Positions 5,876 to 10,286 of a stretch of 10,286 nucleotides of DNA are shown piece after piece (the first letter of the stretch is position 1; each line of letters starts with the position of its first letter). Made by a program: the position numbers and the translations under genes. The notes beneath the pieces are model-generated. The model was not told the origin of the DNA. It did no database searches and saw nothing but the letters and a program-made list of their open reading frames with translations. Origin of the DNA: Campylobacterota bacterium (GTDB lineage Bacteria; Campylobacterota; Campylobacteria; Campylobacterales; SZUA-545); contig JAUPLZ010000235.1 in assembly GCA_030836705.1 (NCBI GenBank), forward strand, positions 1-10,286. Direction: 5' to 3'.

Positions 5876-6973
5876 GTGGGTATATTTGGTAATTCAAAAC
5901 AAGTCGAAGAGTTAAAAAAAGAGAACGATAATTTAAAAAGTGAAAATGCAAAATTGCTTAATAGAGTAAAAGAACTAGAGGAAGAGAATAAAATTATCAA
6001 AACCCCTCCTAAGTATACAGCTCCATATAAAGTATTGGTAAAATCTCAAAACGAGCACCTTATCAGGGGGCTTGGCGATGTGCAAAAAAATCTAGCAGAT
6101 ACCGTCAATCAAGCCAAAAAAGCAGTTAATGATGCCAACTTGTTGTTAGGCGAGCTTGATGCGCTTAGTAGTAGTTCTACGACGATGACAAAAGCACTGG
6201 AAACTCTTAGAGGTGTTTCTGAAGATTCCGACATGGCGGTTTCAAATCTTACGCAAAAAACAAGCGAAGTTTCTTCTATTCTTACTCTTATAAAAGATAT
6301 AGCCGACCAGACGAATCTTTTGGCGCTTAATGCGGCTATTGAAGCGGCAAGAGCCGGCGAGCACGGCAGGGGATTTGCAGTCGTTGCCGATGAAGTAAGA
6401 AAGCTAGCAGATAGAACGGATAAGGCAATAGGCGATATAAATGTTGCACTTCAATCAATGCAGCAAGAGGTTTCGATGGTTCATGAAAAATCAAAATATA
6501 TTAAAAGCCATGTAGAAGAGACAGAGAATTGGGTTGAGAGTTTTACTAAAAAATTAAGAAGTGATTTTGAAATTGTTAAAAGCTCTTTTACTTTTTTAAC
6601 ATTTTCAAATGATAGAGTTTTTATGTCTTTGGCAAAAATAGACCATATTATCTGGAAGACAAATACCTATCTGTCGGCGGCTATGGCAAAAGAAGCGTTT
6701 AAATTTGTCGGTCACCATGATTGCAGGCTTGGGAAGTGGTATTATCAAGGCGATGGCAAAGAGTATTTTTCAAAATCCCCGTCTTTTGGCTTGTTGGAGC
6801 AGCCGCATGGTATAGTTCATAACAGTACAAAAGATATTTTTGAGATTATAAAAGAGAGTGAAATTGATTTTGATAAGCTTTACAAAGCGTTTGACAGTAT
6901 GGAAAACGCAAGCGATAAAGTTTTTGATCTTCTTGATAAAATTTTGTGTGAAAAAGCACCTGAATCTTGCTAG
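5876..6973 (+). CDS. Soluble methyl-accepting chemotaxis protein with C-terminal CZB zinc domain (TlpD-like)
   Basis: A 365-residue cytoplasmic chemoreceptor with no transmembrane segment. Residues 8-41 form a charged, leucine-zipper-like coiled coil, a helical arm spans about 55-138, and the conserved signalling tip is at 139-181 (D-Q-T-N-L-L-A-L-N-A-A-I-E-A-A-R-A-G-E core), which binds CheA and CheW. The C-terminus is a CZB domain with its full zinc site: H257 (D-H-I-I-W), C283 in C-R-L-G-K-W-Y-Y, and H311/H315 in H-G-I-V-H. H. pylori TlpD has the same plan and senses oxidants and metabolic state; Cys in this zinc site is the proposed reactive group. This copy is shorter than TlpD (about 430). 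The GTG start follows AAGGGG (5865-5870) by five bases; the ATG at 5872 is out of frame and soon stops. The ligand is unknown, and no adaptor or CheA gene is nearby. Confidence 0.92.
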   Translation: MGIFGNSKQVEELKKENDNLKSENAKLLNRVKELEEENKIIKTPPKYTAPYKVLVKSQNEHLIRGLGDVQKNLADTVNQAKKAVNDANLLLGELDALSSSSTTMTKALETLRGVSEDSDMAVSNLTQKTSEVSSILTLIKDIADQTNLLALNAAIEAARAGEHGRGFAVVADEVRKLADRTDKAIGDINVALQSMQQEVSMVHEKSKYIKSHVEETENWVESFTKKLRSDFEIVKSSFTFLTFSNDRVFMSLAKIDHIIWKTNTYLSAAMAKEAFKFVGHHDCRLGKWYYQGDGKEYFSKSPSFGLLEQPHGIVHNSTKDIFEIIKESEIDFDKLYKAFDSMENASDKVFDLLDKILCEKAPESC

Positions 6974-7009
6974 AAAATAAATAGGCGTTATTTTAAGAAG
7001 ATGACGCCT
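6971..7009 (-). terminator. Probable intrinsic terminator at the end of the cysS-HAD-thiE-pgeF operon
   Basis: Arms AGGCGT (6983-6988) and ACGCCT (7004-7009) form a perfect 6-base stem, extended inward by further A-T pairs with two mismatches on this strand. Read on the - strand the stem is followed by a T-rich tail, rc of 6971-6982. The pgeF stop codon (6988-6990) lies inside the hairpin. On the + strand the inner positions pair as G-U, giving a 12-base stem, but the downstream sequence is not T-rich, so it should work mainly for the operon. Confidence 0.5.
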
Positions 7010-7713
7010 GCAAACCTTCCTGTTTTTTGATTTTCTTTTCTGTATGAGTAGAACTTATCGGTATTGCATCCGGTGCAAAAGCCGAGTTCTTCTATATTTT
7101 CTTTTTTTATACCGCACTCGCTTAGCTGTTTTTTTGCTATTTTTGCGTTGTCTAAAAAATAACGACCGTTTTTTAGGCTTATCGCATAATCAAGTCCAAG
7201 AACTATCGCTTCATCGGCTATCTCTTTGCCGACTTCATAACAGCAAGAACCGATAGAAGGACCGATTCCGACCAACAAATCCTTGGCATTTGTTTTGAAT
7301 TCGCTATTAAAACTCTCGATAGTCTCTTTTATGATGTTTTTAAAAACTCCGGCTCTTCCTGCGTGAACCGCTCCAACGGCATTGTTGATTGGGTCAAAAA
7401 ACAAAATAGGAATGCAGTCCGCGACCATTACGGTTAGCGGGGTTTGTTTTTGGTTTGTAACAACTCCGTCGCAAGATAAAATGGTTTGGTAGTCGTGGTT
7501 TTTGTTTATGATTTTTACTTCTTTTGAGTGAATTTGATTCATGTAGATAGTTTTTTCTTCTTCAAATCCAAGCTTGCCGGAAAGTAAAACCCTGTTTTTT
7601 TTGCCTTCTTCTTTTGAGGCGGAGATAGAAAGCGTGCCTATTTCTCTTGATGTTATGGCGTGAGAGATTTTATCTTCGTAGTTTTTAAAAATATTAAACT
7701 TATAAAGAGCCAT
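6988..7713 (-). CDS. pgeF: Peptidoglycan editing factor PgeF / multicopper polyphenol oxidase-like (YfiH, LACC1 family)
   Basis: A 241-residue YfiH/DUF152 protein. E. coli PgeF hydrolyses UDP-MurNAc carrying L-Ser in place of L-Ala and so prevents faulty peptidoglycan; relatives (LACC1) cleave purine nucleosides, and the older oxidase label is doubtful. I start at the ATG at 7713, because the frame extends upstream only to a TTG at 7749 buried in thiE, and family members begin close to this point. The metal triad is complete: H62 in N-Q-I-H-S, C100 in V-A-D-C-I-P-I, and H117 in A-V-H-A-G-R. Other signatures are C81-D-G-V-V-T, G151-P-S-I-G-S-C-C-Y-E-V-G, F212-C-T-G-C and Y222-S-Y-R with a final G-R-F-A. 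The start overlaps the end of thiE by 14 bases, so it is the last gene of the cysS operon. Family call is secure; the precise substrate is inferred. Confidence 0.93.
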   Translation of the reverse strand: MALYKFNIFKNYEDKISHAITSREIGTLSISASKEEGKKNRVLLSGKLGFEEEKTIYMNQIHSKEVKIINKNHDYQTILSCDGVVTNQKQTPLTVMVADCIPILFFDPINNAVGAVHAGRAGVFKNIIKETIESFNSEFKTNAKDLLVGIGPSIGSCCYEVGKEIADEAIVLGLDYAISLKNGRYFLDNAKIAKKQLSECGIKKENIEELGFCTGCNTDKFYSYRKENQKTGRFAGVIFLK

Positions 7714-8326
7714 CAAAAATTTCTTTGTATTTCTTTGCCCTGTTTGCAATATTTTCGGCAGTTAAAATATCGCTTATAACAGCAACCATGTCAGCTCCGG
7801 CATTTTTAAGAAGCGGTGCATTTTCAAGAGTGATGCCGCCGATGGCGCAAATGGGGATTTTTAGAAGTTTTTTTGCGCTTTGAAGTGTGTTTATGCTTAT
7901 GGTTGGAGCGTTTGGTTTTGTAGGCGAGGCAAAAAAAGCACCGAATGCGACATAGCTTGCGCCTCTGTGTTCAAACTCTTTTGCTCTAAAAACATCGCCG
8001 TAACAAGAGACGCCTATTATTTTATTTTTGCCGAGTACTCGTCTTGCAAGAGTGCACTCTTCATCATCCTTGCCGATATGAACACCGCCTGCATCAATCT
8101 CTTTTGCCAAGTCCACGAAATCGTTTATCAAAAAAAGCGCATTGTATTTTTTGCAAAGCTCTTTTATTTTTAGCGAGACTCTTAAAAGCTCTTCTTCACC
8201 GCTCTCTTTGTCTCTAAATTGAACTATTTTCACTCCGTTTTCAAGTGCGGGAATGAGATAATTTTCGATGTTTTCATATGGCGAAAGTTTTTTATCGGTA
8301 ATAAGATATAGACCTTTTAGGCTCAT
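7700..8326 (-). CDS. thiE: Thiamine-phosphate synthase ThiE
   Basis: A complete 208-residue TIM-barrel enzyme that joins hydroxymethylpyrimidine diphosphate and the thiazole phosphate to make thiamine phosphate. Motifs in order: G5-L-Y-L-I-T-D at the first strand, V35-Q-F-R-D-K (diphosphate-binding Gln, Arg, Lys), L66-I-N-D-F (metal and pyrimidine site), G80-G-V-H-I-G-K-D-D, G105-V-S-C-Y, G128-A-F-F-A-S-P-T-K-P (thiazole-phosphate loop with T136 and K137), A161-I-G-G-I and V183-I-S. Nothing is missing. Its ATG overlaps the stop of the upstream HAD gene in an ATGA arrangement, and its 3' end overlaps pgeF. No other thiamine gene is in the window and no TPP riboswitch is visible ahead of it, so transcription is likely set by the cysS operon promoter outside the window. 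Confidence 0.97.
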   Translation of the reverse strand: MSLKGLYLITDKKLSPYENIENYLIPALENGVKIVQFRDKESGEEELLRVSLKIKELCKKYNALFLINDFVDLAKEIDAGGVHIGKDDEECTLARRVLGKNKIIGVSCYGDVFRAKEFEHRGASYVAFGAFFASPTKPNAPTISINTLQSAKKLLKIPICAIGGITLENAPLLKNAGADMVAVISDILTAENIANRAKKYKEIFDGSL

Positions 8327-8967
8327 TTTGATTCCAAAATTTTTATAATCTCTTTTGGAGATGAGGCGCTTACAAACCCGTCAAGACCCTCTTTTGCAAA
8401 ACCCCAAATCGCATGAATAGGCTCAATACCGGCATTTTTTGCCACGGCTATATCTTTGTGGCTATCGCCTACGATAAATGGAGTTTTGTGCGTATCTTTA
8501 TTGAACTTATATCTCATTAAAATTTTGTATATCATCTCTGGATTTGGTTTTGTCTCTTTTACATCGCAAGAGCCAATGACAAAATCAAAATAATGGCTTA
8601 AGCCGGTGGTTTTGATTATTTTTTTTGCGAAAATAGTTGCGGCGTTTGTGGCAACCGAAAGCTTAAAATCCATAAGTTTTAGCTCTTGCAAGGTTTCTTT
8701 GATCTCCGGATAGACTACTGTATTTTGAATGCATTGATCCCAGTAGTGATTTTCAAAAAGCTCTTTGTCTTTTTTTTCATACTCTTTTGTCTCGTAAAAA
8801 ATTTGAGACAGTTTCGTCTCTTTTGAATTTATCGCCTTAATCACTGTTGTAGCCTCAAGGTTTGGAAGCCCCTTTTTTCGTCTTACGAAATTAATAGAAG
8901 CCGTAATGTCATATGAGCTATCAACCAGCGTGCCGTCCATGTCAAAAATAACAATTTTACTGCTCAT
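8323..8967 (-). CDS. HAD-superfamily hydrolase, phosphoglycolate phosphatase-like
   Basis: A 214-residue cytoplasmic phosphatase of HAD subfamily IA with a helical cap. All four catalytic motifs are present: I, D9-M-D-G-T with nucleophile D9 and acid/base D11; II, A106-T-N (T107); III, K140 in E-T-K-P-N-P; IV, G167-D-S-H-K-D with metal-binding D168 and D172. The cap lies between motifs I and II (about residues 16-85). The layout is that of Gph-type phosphoglycolate phosphatases and pyrophosphatase PpaX relatives, but substrate cannot be told from motifs. The ATG is one base after the cysS stop, and the TGA overlaps the thiE ATG, so it is translationally coupled on both sides. Roles that fit include repair of 2-phosphoglycolate or, less likely, dephosphorylation of a thiamine intermediate suggested only by the thiE coupling. 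Confidence 0.92.
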   Translation of the reverse strand: MSSKIVIFDMDGTLVDSSYDITASINFVRRKKGLPNLEATTVIKAINSKETKLSQIFYETKEYEKKDKELFENHYWDQCIQNTVVYPEIKETLQELKLMDFKLSVATNAATIFAKKIIKTTGLSHYFDFVIGSCDVKETKPNPEMIYKILMRYKFNKDTHKTPFIVGDSHKDIAVAKNAGIEPIHAIWGFAKEGLDGFVSASSPKEIIKILESK

Positions 8968-8968
8968 T

Positions 8969-10286
8969 TTAGTTTTTTAACTCCCAGAGTGTGCCGTTTG
9001 TGGTATCCATTATGTTTATTTGCATTTTTGCCAACTCTTCTCTTATTTCATCAGCTTTTTTAAAATCTTTTTCTTTTTTTGCAGCCGCTCTTTTTTCTAT
9101 TAATAGTTCTATTTTTGATTTTGTCTCTTTTGAAATGCCGTGTTGAAAATAGCTATAAGCGTCATCTGCTCCAAAGCCCAGCGTGTTCGCTATCCAAGCG
9201 ATGTTTGAGGCTATATTTTTTTTGAGCTCTTTATCTTTTGGGTTTTTATCTAGCGTTTCGTTTGCATTTGAAATCATCTCGTCGATTTTTGCAAGGGCGA
9301 TTGAAATATTCAAATCATCGCAAAGCGCTTTTAAAACCTCGTCCGTAAACTCTTTTTGCGGATTGTTCGGCGATATGTCAAAAACCCTTTTTTTAAGGCG
9401 AAATAGCTTATCAAGCCGTTTTTTTGATGATAGCAAATCCTCTTCGGAAAAGTTAAAATCCATTCTATAGTGGCTTGAAAGAAGATAAAATCTAAGAACT
9501 TCCGGATGATAAACTCTTAGTGCGTCTTTTAGAAAAAAGCTATTTCCAAGGCTTTTTGACATTTTTTCACCGTTGATATTGATAAAACCGTTGTGCATCC
9601 AGTATTTTGCAAGAGTTTGATTGTAGGCACATCTAGTTTGCGCCGATTCGTTTTCGTGATGAGGGAAGGCTAGGTCGGCACCGCCTGCATGAATATCAAT
9701 CTCAAACTCGCCGTCATCGGCTAAGTGAGCTTTTATCATAGCAGAGCACTCCAAGTGCCAGCCGGGGCGACCTTTGCCAAAAGGCGAATCAAAACACACA
9801 TCAGCCTCTTTGCACGCTTTCCATAATACAAAATCCTCTTCGTTTTTTTTGCCCTCGGTTGAGACTCTGTGTTGCTTGTCGTTTTGAAGAGAGTGAAAAA
9901 GAGAACCGTATTTTGAATCTTTTGATGTGTCAAAATATATATCATTGTTTGCTATTTTGTATGCTGCGCCGTTTGCAAGCAAAGCTTCTATTAAATTTAT
10001 CATCTCTTTGATATTTTCTGTCGCCTTTGGTTCAATTTCAGGAGTGCTTACTCCTAAAAGTTTCATTTCGAGTTGATAGTTTTTTGTATAAAACTCGGTT
10101 ATCATTTTTATCGGAGTGTTTGTCAAGAGGCTTTTATTTATGATTTTGTCGTCTATATCTGTGATATTTCTTGCCATTTTTACTAGGTAGCCGATGGCTT
10201 TTAGTGTTCTTTTTAAAAGGTCAAAAGAGAGTGCGCTTTTTGCATGCCCTAAATGAGAATAATCATAGACGGTCGGTCCGCACACA
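8969..10286 (-). CDS. cysS: Cysteinyl-tRNA synthetase CysS (N-terminal about 26 residues outside window)
   Basis: Class I aminoacyl-tRNA synthetase that charges tRNA-Cys in the cytoplasm. The frame is open to the right edge, and the first full codon is a GTG coding the Val of the V-C-G-P-T-V-Y segment, so it is not the start; E. coli CysS has its matching Cys at position 28. Visible in the 438 codons: the zinc Cys just after that Val, the ATP-binding H-L-G-H form of HIGH nine residues further on, further zinc ligands C180 in H-L-E-C-S and H209 and E213 in F-P-H-H-E-N-E, and G239-E-K-M-S-K-S-L-G-N carrying KMSKS. The helical DALR-type anticodon region and the lysine-rich tail with F-K-K-A-D-E-I-R follow. 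Restored length would be about 464, normal for the family. It is the visible first member of the operon with HAD, thiE and pgeF. Confidence 0.97.
   Translation of the reverse strand, partial: VCGPTVYDYSHLGHAKSALSFDLLKRTLKAIGYLVKMARNITDIDDKIINKSLLTNTPIKMITEFYTKNYQLEMKLLGVSTPEIEPKATENIKEMINLIEALLANGAAYKIANNDIYFDTSKDSKYGSLFHSLQNDKQHRVSTEGKKNEEDFVLWKACKEADVCFDSPFGKGRPGWHLECSAMIKAHLADDGEFEIDIHAGGADLAFPHHENESAQTRCAYNQTLAKYWMHNGFININGEKMSKSLGNSFFLKDALRVYHPEVLRFYLLSSHYRMDFNFSEEDLLSSKKRLDKLFRLKKRVFDISPNNPQKEFTDEVLKALCDDLNISIALAKIDEMISNANETLDKNPKDKELKKNIASNIAWIANTLGFGADDAYSYFQHGISKETKSKIELLIEKRAAAKKEKDFKKADEIREELAKMQINIMDTTNGTLWELKN

Noticed and set aside
7714..7749. Upstream TTG start adding 12 residues to pgeF
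   Set aside because: It lies deep inside thiE and the added residues do not look like the family N-terminus, whereas the ATG at 7713 fits it.
7880..8173. A 97-codon open frame on the + strand inside thiE
   Set aside because: It is antisense to conserved ThiE motifs and rich in Cys, Phe and Ser in the way typical of shadow frames in AT-rich genes.
10249..10256. HLGH in place of HIGH in CysS as an unusual active site
   Set aside because: H-L-G-H is a normal variant among class I synthetases, including CysS, so it is not notable.

Overview
The window is AT-rich, tightly packed bacterial chromosome. It looks like a free-living or respiratory member of the Campylobacterota (Epsilonproteobacteria), and a Sulfurimonas-like genus is my best guess. 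The reasons are the long UbiD-type decarboxylase of the futalosine menaquinone route, a soluble TlpD-like chemoreceptor with a CZB zinc domain, a small single-haem cytochrome of the Haem_bd type, A/T-ending codons with AGA as the usual Arg codon, and very short intergenic gaps. The taxon is inferred from gene content, not from a marker search.

Layout. Positions 1-946 (+): the 3' end of a PpnP-type nucleoside phosphorylase, then a secreted protein of unknown function, closed by a strong bidirectional hairpin terminator. Positions 958-1404 (-): a membrane-anchored or periplasmic CxxCH cytochrome. Positions 1549-2980 (+): a two-gene unit with a DUF2156 protein (aminoacyltransferase-like GNAT fold) followed one base later by a RimI-like N-acetyltransferase. 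Positions 2994-3931 (-): a two-gene module with an AbiEii/DUF1814 nucleotidyltransferase whose start lies inside a small upstream partner gene, resembling a toxin-antitoxin or abortive-infection pair. Positions 3983-5803 (-): the menaquinone decarboxylase (mqnL/ubiD family). Positions 5876-6973 (+): the CZB chemoreceptor, divergent from mqnL over a 72-base shared promoter region. Positions 6988-10286 (-): a compact operon cysS - HAD phosphatase - thiE - pgeF. Its members overlap or are separated by one base, and cysS runs off the right edge.

How the genes fit together. Most of the window is housekeeping: nucleoside salvage, menaquinone and thiamine synthesis, Cys-tRNA charging and peptidoglycan quality control. 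The accessory part is the AbiEii-type pair, which sits between the acetyltransferase unit and mqnL and has a small inverted repeat around a candidate -10 box. The pairing of a quinone-synthesis gene with a zinc/redox-type chemoreceptor across one promoter region is the other point of interest. I see no tRNA, rRNA, CRISPR array, insertion sequence or long repeat. No stretch over 300 bases lacks a gene; the longest gap is 1405-1548. I found no convincing evidence of a wholly new system. The AbiEii pair is the best candidate for an under-described one.
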